Numbered from the stretch's first letter, positions 50,566 through 59,836 are shown. The stretch: 64,000 nt of DNA from GCA-002050365 sp038235165 (GCA_038235165.1 JBBSUG010000018.1:1-64000); one strand, 5' to 3'. Notes: generated by a model from the sequence alone, not told the origin. Numbers and translations are program-made.

Positions 50566-51623
50566 CTCAGTTCTACTCCCCTCACTGCCAATCCGACGGC
50601 GACTGCCATTTCGGGCATAATTTCACTTAAATAATCGGGATCAAATTTTTTAGTGTCCACCTTGATACTGCGGAACGGGTCTAAAATCTCGACAGGCAAT
50701 TCGAGTCGTTTCGAGAGTTCTTCCGCTAATCCGGCGAGTTTTGAACCGCCGCCGGAAATTAAAATTTTCTGCACCACGATGTCACTGTCGTCAGTCGTCG
50801 CGCGGTAAAAGTCGAATGTTTTTTGAATTTCCAACGTTACGATTTCCGTCACATCATTCATCAGCGGCACGATTGATTTTTCTTCAACCCCGTTTCCCGG
50901 TTCCATCGCGCCGCGTTTGACGGCTTCGGCTTCCTGAAAACTCAGTCCGAGATTTCTTTGCAGAACGTCGGTGAACTGGCTTCCCCCGACCGTGATGTCG
51001 CGGCTGAACAGCGAACGGGTTCCCTGCACGAGATTAACGTTCATCGTTGACGCGCCGATGTTGAGCAAGGTGACAACCTGCGTTTCGTCCGGCTGATAAT
51101 TGATTTCATAGCAGTTTTGCAGCGCAAAAGTGTCCACATCAATGACGACCGGCTGTTTTCCGGCAAGTTGAATCGCCTGTTTGATGTTGTCAATGCGTTC
51201 GCGCTTACACGCCGCGATTAAAACCGTCGTCGCGTCCGCCGTTTCGCCCGTGATTTGATAATCGAGACTGACATCCGATAAATCATACGGAATATGTTCT
51301 TCGGCGTGCCAGTCAATTGACTCTTCAAGTTCTTCGCGGCTCATCGGCGGCAACACGATATTTTTGATAATCACCGAATGACCGCTGACACCCGTGACCA
51401 TTTGATTGGTTTTTATCTGGTGATTCGCGCAGATGCTCTGAATCGCGTCGGCGACGATATTCAGTTCCATAATTTGTCCGTCAACGATGGTATCGCTCGG
51501 CAAATTCTCAAATCCCAAACCGACGAGGCTCAGGTTATTCATTTTGCCTTCGAGTTCGACGATTTTGATCGAACTCGAACCGACATCCAAGCCGGCAACG
51601 CTTTTCTTTTTACCGAACAGCAT
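50562..51623 (-). CDS. pilM: PilM actin-like pilus assembly ATPase
   Basis: A 353-residue cytoplasmic ASKHA-fold protein. It begins KKSVAGLDVGSSSIKIVELE (phosphate loop). Further marks are LPPMSREELEESIDWHAEEH, HIPYDLSDVSLDYQ, the second phosphate-binding strand VTLLNIGASTMNVNLVQG, and KILISGGGSKLAGLAEEL. It is the first gene of the pilMNOPQ operon and binds the N-terminus of PilN. No pilB, pilC, pilT or major pilin is in the window. Confidence 0.95.
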   Translation of the reverse strand: MLFGKKKSVAGLDVGSSSIKIVELEGKMNNLSLVGLGFENLPSDTIVDGQIMELNIVADAIQSICANHQIKTNQMVTGVSGHSVIIKNIVLPPMSREELEESIDWHAEEHIPYDLSDVSLDYQITGETADATTVLIAACKRERIDNIKQAIQLAGKQPVVIDVDTFALQNCYEINYQPDETQVVTLLNIGASTMNVNLVQGTRSLFSRDITVGGSQFTDVLQRNLGLSFQEAEAVKRGAMEPGNGVEEKSIVPLMNDVTEIVTLEIQKTFDFYRATTDDSDIVVQKILISGGGSKLAGLAEELSKRLELPVEILDPFRSIKVDTKKFDPDYLSEIMPEMAVAVGLAVRGVELR

Positions 51624-52101
51624 TTTCTCTTACTCCTTTAACGCTTTCCGCGCCAATCTTTTTTATTTTCGTTTTTTTTGCAGAACTCGGTTTTCATTTA
51701 CTCAACGATTCAGGTTCCCGGCGATTTGAAGTTTTTTTGCCACCTCATCGGATTAACAGCAAAGGAAGGGATTTCTCTAAAATGGTCTAACTGTTGGCGG
51801 AGCCGAAAAACCCGGATCGTTTTGTTTTTTTGGAACATTGTAACTGCTTGAAAATGCTCTGTTTATGAAAACTTTTTGCTTTCAGGTGGCGATAGGAAAC
51901 GACACTGTTTGTGTCATCACTTAATAAACTTACAACACCAATTAAGTATTGTCAACAACTTTTTACAAAGTTTAACGCAAATTGACAAAAATATAATCAA
52001 ACTGATTTTTTCATCAGTCAAAATGATTTCTCTTGAGTTCAGGGTTTCAGGTTTCAGGTTCCAAATTGCAAATCTTGAACCCGAAACCTTGAACTTGAAA
52101 C
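51624..52101. other. gap upstream of pilM with heptamer repeats
   Basis: A 478-base non-coding region that must hold the pilMNOPQ promoter. No clear −24/−12 sigma-54 site was found. Near the right end (52034–52103), GTTTCAG units face GAACTTGAAACC-type units, another inverted heptamer repeat, just past the hydrolase stop. Confidence 0.5.
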
Positions 52102-52887
52102 CTATTCACGATTTAACAATTTGGTGATTACTGCGGCTGTTTCCTGTGGTTTTTCTAATGGAAAGAGATGTGAACCTTCGATAAATTGAAAGTTGATGGG
52201 AAAATTTTTTCGCATAAAACCGAGACGAGCCATTTCTGCTTCGTGCGAATTGGTGCCGCCGATATAATTGACGGGAACTTTTAACCTTCCGCGCAGGTTC
52301 GGGAGATTATCGGGTAGAGTGGCGTAAATAGAGGCTTCGATTGGCGGGGAAAAAGACAATTCCGCACCTTTTTCAGTTTCAACCGTACCGTATTCGATAT
52401 AATCGCGAAGCACATCTTCGTCAAATCGGGCAAATTTTTCCTTTGCTCGAAAATGTTCAAATGCGGTTTCCTTATCTTTCCAAACGGATTTTCTAAACCG
52501 CGTAGTTTTAACCAACGGAGATTTATCAAATTTTTTGGTGAGTTTTAACCATTTGATGCCCGCGCTGCTCAGACGGCTGATGATCGGCGAATCCAGCAAA
52601 ATAATCTGCCGGTATAGTTCGGGATTTTCGGCGGCGACCAGCAGATGGAGAATGCCGCCCAAACTGTGTCCCAATCCGACAATCGGCTGATCATAACGGC
52701 GTTCGAGTTCGACGCGCAACTCGTCGGCTAACCGCTGCCAGCCGTCAGTCACGGGAAAAATCGGGTTGTGCGCGTGGCGTTCAAGATAATTAATTTCAAA
52801 CTCGTCCTTTAGAAAAGAAAAAAGTTTGGTGTAGGTTTTCGCCGGAAAACCGTTGGCGTGAGCAAAATGAATAATTTCTCTGGACAT
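52102..52887 (-). CDS. alpha/beta hydrolase
   Basis: A 261-residue alpha/beta hydrolase. The nucleophile elbow is GLGHSLGGILHLLVA (Ser ~93), with an early oxyanion region FAHANGFPAKTY. The last strand GSHLFPLEKPQE supplies the catalytic His. No signal peptide, so cytoplasmic. The ATG at 52887 overlaps the stop of the upstream acetyltransferase (TGATG). It may act as a thioesterase or ester hydrolase in the same operon as the acyl-CoA dehydrogenase. Substrate unknown. Confidence 0.88.
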   Translation of the reverse strand: MSREIIHFAHANGFPAKTYTKLFSFLKDEFEINYLERHAHNPIFPVTDGWQRLADELRVELERRYDQPIVGLGHSLGGILHLLVAAENPELYRQIILLDSPIISRLSSAGIKWLKLTKKFDKSPLVKTTRFRKSVWKDKETAFEHFRAKEKFARFDEDVLRDYIEYGTVETEKGAELSFSPPIEASIYATLPDNLPNLRGRLKVPVNYIGGTNSHEAEMARLGFMRKNFPINFQFIEGSHLFPLEKPQETAAVITKLLNRE

Positions 52888-53378
52888 CAAAATCTATTAA
52901 GCATTTCCCAAAAACCAACGTCAACCCACCTGCCGAGTTTGTAGCCGACCTCTCTGAAATGCGCGACTTTTTCATAGCCTAGTTTTTCGTGAAATTTGAC
53001 GCTCGCGTCATTCGGCAGAGAAATCCCCGCCATTATCGCGTGAATGCTCGTTTCTTTGAGTTCTTCGAGAAAAGCGCGATACAGTGCCGACCCGATTCCC
53101 TTCTGCTTCTGCTGATTTCTAACGTAAATCGAAGCCTCGACCGCATATTGATAAGCCTGCCGCAACTTAAATTGTGATGCGTAAACATACCCTTGGATTT
53201 CGCCGTCAATTTCGGCGACCAGATACGGATATTTTTCGCACACCGCGCCGATGCGCTCGCTCATTTCTTCAGCACTCAGTGCTTCGGTTTCAAACGTATG
53301 GTGAGTATTTAAAATGTAATGATTGTAAATGTCGGCGATTTGCGCGGAATCATCCAACTCGACTTTTCTGATATTCAT
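52887..53378 (-). CDS. GNAT acetyltransferase, Pat-like
   Basis: A 163-residue acetyl-CoA-dependent N-acetyltransferase. The layout fits the phosphinothricin/methionine-sulfone acetyltransferase group: IRKVELDDSAQIADIYNHYI, then VEASIYVRNQQKQKGIGSAL (the acetyl-CoA loop Q-x-x-G-I/x-G) and a C-terminal FHEKLGYEKVAHFREVGYKL. The physiological amine is unknown. Its start lies 29 bases inside the end of the acyl-CoA dehydrogenase gene, and its end overlaps the hydrolase gene. Confidence 0.88.
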   Translation of the reverse strand: MNIRKVELDDSAQIADIYNHYILNTHHTFETEALSAEEMSERIGAVCEKYPYLVAEIDGEIQGYVYASQFKLRQAYQYAVEASIYVRNQQKQKGIGSALYRAFLEELKETSIHAIMAGISLPNDASVKFHEKLGYEKVAHFREVGYKLGRWVDVGFWEMLNRF

Positions 53379-54561
53379 TTTTCAACTCCATTTTCGCCAC
53401 CGATTCGAGATGAACCTCATCGGGACCGTCGGCGAGCCGTAAAGTTCGGGCATAAATCCAGAAATTGGCTAATGGATAATCCTGACAAACGCCGCCGCCG
53501 CCGTGTGTTTGGATGGCGCGGTCAATAATTTTCTGCGCCATCAGCGGCACGACGGCTTTGATCATCGCAATTTCTTTTCGCGCCGCTTTGTTGCCAACTT
53601 CATCCATCATCCAGGCGGTTTTCAAAACCAACAGCCGCGCCTGTTCGATTGCCATTCTCGATTCGGCAATCCATTGTTTAATCACACCTTGTTCGCTTAA
53701 TTTCCTACCGAAAGTTTCGCGCGATTTCGCCCGTTCGCACATCAATTCCAGCGCACGTTCCGCCACGCCGATCAAACGCATACAATGATGAACGCGCCCC
53801 GGTCCGAGCCTTCCCTGCGCGATTTCAAAACCGCGCCCTTCGCCCAAAAGTAACTTTTCTTTGGGAACACGAACATTTTCAAATGAAAGTTCGGCGTGTC
53901 CGTTCGGTGCGTCGTCGTAACCGAAAACATTCAAAATACGCTCGACTTTCACGCCGTCCGCATCCATCGGCACTAAAATCATTGACTGCTGCAAATGACG
54001 CGGCGCGTTTTCATCGGTTTTGCCCATAAAAATCGCCAGTTTGCAGCGAGCGTCGCCTGCGCCGGTTGACCACCATTTCCTGCCGTTCAGGATATAATCG
54101 TCGCCGTCACGTTTGATTGAAGAACGGATATTCGTCGCATCGCTTGAGGCGACATCAGGTTCGGTCATCGCAAAACACGACCGAATTTCGCCGCCGAGCA
54201 ATGGTTTTAACCATTCATCTTTCTGCGCGTCGGTGCCGTAGCGTTCGAGAACTTCCATATTTCCCGTGTCCGGCGCACTACAATTAAAAATTTCCGACGA
54301 CCACGTAACGCGCCCCATTATTTCGGCAAGCGGCGCATATTCGATGTTTGATAACCCGGAAACTTCCGGCAAAAACAAATTCCACAACCCGGCGGTTTGT
54401 GCTTTCACCTTTAAATCCTCAATTAATTTCGACGGCTGCCAGCGGTCGCCGGAATTTATTTCGTCGTGAAATGTTTGTTCGTTCGGATAAACGTTATTAT
54501 CCATAAACGTCTTTAATTTTTCTTGTAATTCACGGTTTTTCGTTGAATAATCGAAATTCAT
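53350..54561 (-). CDS. acyl-CoA dehydrogenase, ACAD10/11-like
   Basis: A 403-residue FAD-dependent acyl-CoA dehydrogenase. Marks: CFAMTEPDVASSDATNI (substrate and FAD region), NGRKWWSTGAGDARCKLAIF, LGPGRVHHCMRLIGVAERAL, and a C-terminal QTHGGGGVCQDYPLANFWIY and then ARTLRLADGPDEVHL. The HH in RVHHCMR and the C-terminal LADGPDEVH pattern are typical of the ACAD10/11 group. It is divergent from the operon that contains a kinase like the other half of ACAD10/11. Cytoplasmic. Confidence 0.92.
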   Translation of the reverse strand: MNFDYSTKNRELQEKLKTFMDNNVYPNEQTFHDEINSGDRWQPSKLIEDLKVKAQTAGLWNLFLPEVSGLSNIEYAPLAEIMGRVTWSSEIFNCSAPDTGNMEVLERYGTDAQKDEWLKPLLGGEIRSCFAMTEPDVASSDATNIRSSIKRDGDDYILNGRKWWSTGAGDARCKLAIFMGKTDENAPRHLQQSMILVPMDADGVKVERILNVFGYDDAPNGHAELSFENVRVPKEKLLLGEGRGFEIAQGRLGPGRVHHCMRLIGVAERALELMCERAKSRETFGRKLSEQGVIKQWIAESRMAIEQARLLVLKTAWMMDEVGNKAARKEIAMIKAVVPLMAQKIIDRAIQTHGGGGVCQDYPLANFWIYARTLRLADGPDEVHLESVAKMELKNEYQKSRVG

Positions 54562-54601
54562 AATTTTGTTTGGCTAAATCACAGATTATCATAAAATTTC
54601 G

Positions 54602-54985
54602 ATGACTTTCCATTTCAATCTAAAATATTTACTGCTCACAATACTGACCTTCGCCGTCGAAATTTTCATCGCGCTTTTTGTTGATGACAGAATAGTTCGC
54701 CCGTTCATCGGCGACGCGCTCGTCGTCGTGTTGATTTATTGTTTTTTGCGGATATTCTTAAATGTAAATTATTTAACAGCCGCGTTCGGCGTATTACTTT
54801 TCGCGTGTTTGATCGAGATTTTGCAATACTTTGATTACGTCAAACTGCTCGGTTTAGAGAACAACCTCGTTTTGTCAGTGATGATGGGCAGAACTTTTGA
54901 ATGGCTCGATTTCGCAGCTTATTTCGCCGGATTTTTAGTGATAATCTCGACGGAATTTGTTATAAAGTGGAGTAGAGACGGATGA
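54602..54985 (+). CDS. DUF2809 family membrane protein
   Basis: A 127-residue protein with four hydrophobic helices (FHFNLKYLLLTILTFAVEIF, RPFIGDALVVVLIYCFLRIF, YLTAAFGVLLFACLIEILQY, and a last one near AAYFAGFLVIIS). The FIGDALVVVLIY motif and TFEWLDFAAYFAG ending match the DUF2809 family, of unknown function. Its start is only 40 bases from the divergent acyl-CoA dehydrogenase start. Its stop overlaps the next gene by four bases. Confidence 0.82.
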   Translation: MTFHFNLKYLLLTILTFAVEIFIALFVDDRIVRPFIGDALVVVLIYCFLRIFLNVNYLTAAFGVLLFACLIEILQYFDYVKLLGLENNLVLSVMMGRTFEWLDFAAYFAGFLVIISTEFVIKWSRDG

Positions 54986-55719
54986 AAACAGATTATTATC
55001 AGGATGCGCGGCGTTATGATTTATTTGAAGGCGATATTGCTTCGGGAAATTTTCTCGATTTTTACGTGCGGCAAATCGAACGTTTCGGCGAACCCGTTTT
55101 GGAAATCGCCTGCGGTTCCGGGCGTTTGACGATCCCTTTGGCGGAAAAAGGTTTTGACATTAAGGGGTTGGATATTTCAGATAAAATGTTGGAACTCGCT
55201 GATGAAAAAGCGCAAAGCCGAAATGTCGAACTTGACTTGGTCAAAGGCGATATGACCGATTTCGATCTGAACGAAAAATTTAATTTAATTTTTATCCCGG
55301 CTCAGAGTCTTTCGCATCTTTACGACGTTTCCGCCGTCGAGAAATGTTTCGCCTGCGTCAAAAAACATCTGAACGACGACGGGAGATTTTTGATCGAACT
55401 TTTTAATCCGTCTTTGGAAATTCTATTGGAAAAACCCGACCGCATTTATCCGCAGGCGAACATCGGAGGCATTCAGGTTGATTCAAAATCTTTTTACGAT
55501 TCGGCGACGCAAATAAAACATATCGAACTAATTTTTCGGGAAGGTGATCAAAAGCCTGATCCGGTTTTAACTTTCAAAATGCGGCAATTTTTCCCGCAGG
55601 AAATTGACGCGCTGCTGAAATACAATGGGTTTCGCATCGAAAAAAAATTCGGCGATCATCTCGAAAATGAATTTAATACCGATTCGCCCAAGCAATTAAT
55701 TATTTGTCAAAAAATATGA
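54982..55719 (+). CDS. class I SAM-dependent methyltransferase
   Basis: A 245-residue methyltransferase. SAM-binding motif I is PVLEIACGSGRLTIPLAEKG, motif II is DIKGLDISDKMLELADEKA, and VKGDMTDFDLNEKFNLIFI holds the acidic residue. A C-terminal beta domain follows (FREGDQKPDPVLTFKMRQFF). It overlaps both neighbours by four bases (ATGA). Substrate unknown. Confidence 0.88.
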   Translation: MKTDYYQDARRYDLFEGDIASGNFLDFYVRQIERFGEPVLEIACGSGRLTIPLAEKGFDIKGLDISDKMLELADEKAQSRNVELDLVKGDMTDFDLNEKFNLIFIPAQSLSHLYDVSAVEKCFACVKKHLNDDGRFLIELFNPSLEILLEKPDRIYPQANIGGIQVDSKSFYDSATQIKHIELIFREGDQKPDPVLTFKMRQFFPQEIDALLKYNGFRIEKKFGDHLENEFNTDSPKQLIICQKI

Positions 55720-56771
55720 GCGACACCAAACCGATCAGACAAAGCGAAGAATTGAATGCGGAAAATCTGCAAACATTTCTGCGCGAAAATCTCGATTTCA
55801 AAACCGGCGAAATAGAAATTTCACAATTTCCCGGCGGCAGTTCAAACCTGACTTACTGCGTAAAAGTCGGCGAACAAGAATATGTTTTGCGCCGTTCGCC
55901 ATTCGGCAATCAGGTCAAATCAGCGCACGATATGGCGCGGGAATTTAATTGTTTATTGAAACTATCGGAAGTTTACACGCCGGCACCGAAACCGCTGATT
56001 TACTGCGCTGACGAGAATATTATCGGTTCTGAATTCTATTTAATGGAACGCCGCCGAGGTTTGATAATTCGCGGGAAGTCACCGGAAGTTTTGGAGAATT
56101 CGCCGGAATTCCAGAGAAAAGTATGCGAATCGTTCATCGAAAATCTGGCAAGTCTTCACGCGCTCGATTACAAAAAAATCGGCTTGGAAAATCTCGGAAA
56201 ACCTGAAGGATATGTCCGCAGGCAGGTTGAAGGCTGGACGAAACGCTATTTCAACTCGAAAACAGACGAACATTTTGAACTCGAAAAATCAATCGAATGG
56301 CTCAACGGCAACATTCCCGAATCACACGGCGCGGCGTTAATTCATAACGATTACAAATTTGACAACGTGATGCTAAATCCCGAAAAGCTGATTGAAATCG
56401 TCGCCGTTTTGGATTGGGAAATGACGACCATCGGCGAACCTTTGATGGATTTGGGTTCGAGTCTGGCGTATTGGATGTCGAAAGATGCGGGCGAAGCAAT
56501 GCTTTCGATGCCGTTTAACCCGCGTATTTTGATGGAAAACATCTCGCGCGGCGAACTTGTCGAAATATACGAAAAAAAATCAGGCAAAAAAGTTACCGAC
56601 ATACTTTTTTATTACGTTTTCGGCACCTTTAAACTCGCCGTCATCGCGCAGCAGATTTATTTTCGTTTTAAAAATGGTTTCACGCAGGACAAACGCTTTG
56701 CCGCGTTTGATAATTTCGTCAATTCGCTTGGCAAAATCGCCGCAAGTTCAATTGAAAAAGGAAAAATTTGA
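55716..56771 (+). CDS. APH-fold kinase, ACAD10/11 N-terminal-like
   Basis: A 351-residue aminoglycoside phosphotransferase-fold kinase. The ATG at 55716 overlaps the methyltransferase stop. Marks: an N-lobe ISQFPGGSSNLTYCVKVGEQ and YVLRRSPFG (ATP-binding Lys region replaced by Arg), and a catalytic loop LIHNDYKFDNVMLNPEKL (H-x-D-x4-N). The metal site lies in AVLDWEMTTIGEPLMDLGSS. This wording is typical of the kinase domain of ACAD10/11 and bacterial LvaA-like proteins, which phosphorylate 4-hydroxyacyl-CoA. Confidence 0.85.
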   Translation: MSDTKPIRQSEELNAENLQTFLRENLDFKTGEIEISQFPGGSSNLTYCVKVGEQEYVLRRSPFGNQVKSAHDMAREFNCLLKLSEVYTPAPKPLIYCADENIIGSEFYLMERRRGLIIRGKSPEVLENSPEFQRKVCESFIENLASLHALDYKKIGLENLGKPEGYVRRQVEGWTKRYFNSKTDEHFELEKSIEWLNGNIPESHGAALIHNDYKFDNVMLNPEKLIEIVAVLDWEMTTIGEPLMDLGSSLAYWMSKDAGEAMLSMPFNPRILMENISRGELVEIYEKKSGKKVTDILFYYVFGTFKLAVIAQQIYFRFKNGFTQDKRFAAFDNFVNSLGKIAASSIEKGKI

Positions 56772-56850
56772 GATGTCTCGCCGACGGCTTGCCGATTTAC
56801 GATAATAATGTGTTAAACTTCCGCTATAAAAATTTTAAGGAGTGCCAAAG

Positions 56851-57135
56851 ATGCCCGACGTTGAAATTAACTGCGTTCAATGCAAGGAAGTTTTTAAATT
56901 TACCCAGCTTGAACAAGAGCGGTTTTACGCGAGAAACATGATGTCGCCGCAGAGATGCGCGAAATGCCATTCAAAAAAAGCAATGCAGCGGGAGGATGCG
57001 CCGACGCGTTTTGAGATGGTTTGCGACAATTGCGGAAGACACGATCACGTTCCGTTTCAGCCGAAAGTCGGACGCTCCGTGTTATGCAAAGACTGTTTTC
57101 AGGCGAGCCGCACAAAATTTAAAGCGGCTATCTAA
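56851..57135 (+). CDS. small double zinc-ribbon protein
   Basis: A 94-residue protein. The ATG at 56851 follows AAGGAG at 8 bases. Two zinc-ribbon modules: CVQCKEVFKF with QRCAKCHSKK, and VCDNCGRHDHVPFQPKVGRS with LCKDCFQASR. The second (CxxC...PFxP...GRxVxCxxC) is a known small zinc finger type in bacteria. The function is unknown, possibly RNA or DNA binding. Confidence 0.8.
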   Translation: MPDVEINCVQCKEVFKFTQLEQERFYARNMMSPQRCAKCHSKKAMQREDAPTRFEMVCDNCGRHDHVPFQPKVGRSVLCKDCFQASRTKFKAAI

Positions 57136-57225
57136 TTCGCGCTGCATTTTAAATACCGCAAAACATAAAGTGCCGCAGAAACCCGCAAGCGAGCATTAAC
57201 AAAAGTTATTGTTTTCAAATAATTT

Positions 57226-57654
57226 CTAATCATTTTCTGCCTGTTTGCCTAAAAACACGCGCAGAATGCTGTACAGCAAAAAACCGATTGGACCGAGCAT
57301 AAATGTCAACAACAGGCACGGAACGACGAACCAGTGTGAAATATTTTTCGTTTGCGCGTCTTTGACTTCCCAAATGCCGACGAATAAATCGAACGCCAAA
57401 TAATGAATCCAACCGGCGAGAGCCGCCCATTCGTTAGTGAAAAGTTTCATCACACCGGCTAACGAACCGAAACCGCCGTCCGCCGCCCCAAAAGTCAAAA
57501 CGATCAAAATCAGATAGGCGATTGATAAAAGCAGCGGAATCGCACCGGATAAAACGATTTTGCGCGTTACAGTCCAGCGCGGAGCGATTACTAGAATTAC
57601 CCAGCCGATGAGGGCAATTAAATTGACAATCGAAAATATTTGTTCGGCTTTCAT
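57226..57654 (-). CDS. ABA4-like (DUF4281) membrane protein
   Basis: A 142-residue protein with four transmembrane helices (IFSIVNLIALIGWVILVIAP, PLLLSIAYLILIVLTFGA, WIHYLAFDLFVGIWEVKDAQ, and PCLLLTFMLGPIGFLLYSIL). The WIHYLAFDLFVGIW core and GPIGFLLY ending match the ABA4-like family. In plants ABA4 acts in neoxanthin synthesis. The bacterial role is unknown. Confidence 0.85.
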   Translation of the reverse strand: MKAEQIFSIVNLIALIGWVILVIAPRWTVTRKIVLSGAIPLLLSIAYLILIVLTFGAADGGFGSLAGVMKLFTNEWAALAGWIHYLAFDLFVGIWEVKDAQTKNISHWFVVPCLLLTFMLGPIGFLLYSILRVFLGKQAEND

Positions 57655-57858
57655 TGATGTTCCTTGTTTCGGAAAAAGTTTATTTGCATATTTTCAGGAC
57701 GAAATTCTAACGCATCGCCGCACAAAATTAACATTTCAGTTATTGTGTTTTCCACTTATGAGATATTTCTTCGGAATCGGCGCGTCCGGTGTTTCCGTCA
57801 GCCGGTAAATTAACAAAACTTTTGTCTTCACAGCCGATATTTGACCGGGTTTTCATTT

Positions 57859-58857
57859 TTACTTGTTAATTTGCCCGAAACCGCACCACGAATTGCGGTT
57901 GTGCCAGATAATTTCAACATTTTCCGCCCCGATTTCCTTCCACCAATCTTCAAAGTTATCTTTTGAAATGTAAAAAGCCGTCGGCGCGACCAGATGATCA
58001 AAGACGATATTGTGCTGTTCGCGCCAGCCGAACGTGGCGAGATGATTGAGATAATCGTTGTAAAAAAGTTTATCGGCGAGCGGTTTGACGGTTTTGTTAA
58101 GCGGTTTGTAGATTAATTTCGACGCAAGAAAAACGCCGAGCGTCGGCAGTTTAGACAACTGATACAGCGTCGGCTGTCCCATTTTTGAAGTAAAGCCGGT
58201 GCGAATCGGGTCAACATAGCTCGTGATCCATTCGTTATTTTCCGCCCCGTAAATCCACGCTGAAAGAGAACCGCCTTTTTTGATTTTTGAGGCGAGCGAC
58301 AGAAACGCCTTTTTCGGATCGGGCGTATGATGCAGAACGCCGACCGAAAAAGCGTAGTCAAAGGCGCGTTTGAACGGCAGTTTGTAAATATCCGCCTGCA
58401 CGATGTGGGCGTTCGGCAAATCTTTCGTCGCTTGATACGCCGTTTCGACCGCCGCGCTCAAATCAATCCCGACGACTTCTTTTGCGCCCCATTGCGCCGC
58501 TAGAGTCGTGTGCCGACCTTTGCCGCAGCCGCCTTCGAGAACAATTTTATTGGCAAAAAATTCGGGTTTGACGGGTTGCAGCCAACCTAAAAACTGCTCG
58601 GCGTATTTTTCGTCTTCCTGCGTAAAATGAGTCCACTGCCAGCCGAAATTTTCGGCGGTTTCGGCTTTGTCCTGCTCTAATTTGTCGAGCGCGGCAAACC
58701 GCGGAATGCCGCGCGTCACGATATATTCACGCGAACACTTCTGGCACGTCAAAACGGCTTCGATAATTTCTTTGTCCGCATACTTGCTCGCGTAAGCCAA
58801 CAAAATGTCGCCGCCGCAACTCGGGCAGGCGAGTAAATTTAACAGTTTTTCTTTCAT
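57859..58857 (-). CDS. SAM-dependent methyltransferase with N-terminal zinc-ribbon
   Basis: A 332-residue protein. The first ~50 residues form a Trm112-like zinc ribbon (LACPSCGGDILL, then VLTCQKCSREYIVTRGIPRF). A class I methyltransferase follows (VLEGGCGKGRHTTLAAQWGA, then VVGIDLSAAVETAYQAT, and YAFSVGVLHHTPDPKKAFLS). The C-terminal ~130 residues are specific to this type. Substrate unknown, perhaps a small lipid or glycan. Confidence 0.85.
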   Translation of the reverse strand: MKEKLLNLLACPSCGGDILLAYASKYADKEIIEAVLTCQKCSREYIVTRGIPRFAALDKLEQDKAETAENFGWQWTHFTQEDEKYAEQFLGWLQPVKPEFFANKIVLEGGCGKGRHTTLAAQWGAKEVVGIDLSAAVETAYQATKDLPNAHIVQADIYKLPFKRAFDYAFSVGVLHHTPDPKKAFLSLASKIKKGGSLSAWIYGAENNEWITSYVDPIRTGFTSKMGQPTLYQLSKLPTLGVFLASKLIYKPLNKTVKPLADKLFYNDYLNHLATFGWREQHNIVFDHLVAPTAFYISKDNFEDWWKEIGAENVEIIWHNRNSWCGFGQINK

Positions 58858-58926
58858 TTAAAAAGGTAAAATTAAGCGCAGATAAAAAAAGTGCGGATTG
58901 GTGTTACGAATTTCGAAGACGTGCAA

Positions 58927-59415
58927 TCAATCGTCAAGTTCACGTTTATCCGTCGGGCATTTTTCCAAAAAATTTTGATACTGTTTAAATGGAAACGGCT
59001 GCCGCCAATTAAATTCAAATTCGTCGGTTTCGCGGTCGGCATAAAGTTGACTAAAGGTTTCGGCAAAGGTGTGACAAACATCTTCTATTTTTCCGTAATG
59101 CGTAAAAACCAGTTCGCGCTCATTGGTTTCGCGTTCTCCGGTCGGATATTGGTAAATTTCCAGTGCGACATTTTCAGTTTCCCGAACAAATCGAAAATCG
59201 AATTCCTCCGGGTCACGATTCCACTGCACGACATACTCACCGTTTGCAGAGTCATCTTTCAGCAAATTTGTCAAAATCTGTAAAAGTTCCGCCAACGCCC
59301 GCGAATGCGGCGCGTGTGCCGTCGTCGTGTGAAATTCGCTCGCGCCGTCGTCGAAACCGATTGACATCCAGCCGCACTGCGGCGAATTAAAACTGACTTC
59401 TAACTTTTTTCTCAT
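58927..59415 (-). CDS. protein of unknown function
   Basis: A 162-residue soluble, acidic protein (RKKLEVSFNSPQCGWMSIGF, DDGASEFHTTTAHAPHSRAL, QWNRDPEEFDFRFVRETENV). The alternation of strands with a central helix suggests a small alpha/beta domain, similar in style to immunity-type proteins. No family is recognised. It is 4 bases downstream of another unknown gene, and they probably form one transcript. Confidence 0.6.
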   Translation of the reverse strand: MRKKLEVSFNSPQCGWMSIGFDDGASEFHTTTAHAPHSRALAELLQILTNLLKDDSANGEYVVQWNRDPEEFDFRFVRETENVALEIYQYPTGERETNERELVFTHYGKIEDVCHTFAETFSQLYADRETDEFEFNWRQPFPFKQYQNFLEKCPTDKRELDD

Positions 59416-59419
59416 CCTT

Positions 59420-59836
59420 TTAAATTTTTTGTGCGCCTTCTATAATTTCTTCGATTCTCGGTTCAATACCTGACAAAATGCTTAAACAACCATTTGTCGT
59501 TACAACAAACCATTCTTCAACTTCGAAACCTTTGCTTACGTCTAAAATTCCCGTTTCAATAACTTCACCGTTCGACCATCCACCGGAGAGTATTTTATAT
59601 ACGTGATGATTGGAATCAAACGCTTTATCTATCCAATACGCAAGTAAATCTCCTTCGTCTAAAAATCGGAAACCTCTCACATTGCTAAAATAAACTTCCA
59701 GTAACACATTACTGAACATTGAAGTTGCAGCAACGACGACAATTCTGAGTCCAGAATAAGTGTACATTATTTCGGTAACGTCGCTCTCTTGGTCAAATCT
59801 ATATTGTTTTCCGCGCGGTTCAACTTCAAATCGCAT
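59420..59836 (-). CDS. protein of unknown function
   Basis: A 138-residue protein (MRFEVEPRGKQYRFDQESDV, GFRFLDEGDLLAYWIDKAFD, EIETGIL-like mid part, and WFVVTTNGCLSILSGIEPRI). No family is recognised. Layout and size again suit a small accessory or immunity-like protein. It starts 56 bases from thyA on the other strand. Confidence 0.6.
   Translation of the reverse strand: MRFEVEPRGKQYRFDQESDVTEIMYTYSGLRIVVVAATSMFSNVLLEVYFSNVRGFRFLDEGDLLAYWIDKAFDSNHHVYKILSGGWSNGEVIETGILDVSKGFEVEEWFVVTTNGCLSILSGIEPRIEEIIEGAQKI

Noticed and set aside
51624..52101. Sigma-54 promoter for pilMNOPQ
   Set aside because: A TGGAAC...TGC string was noticed, but its spacing does not fit the −24/−12 pattern and it is on the wrong strand.
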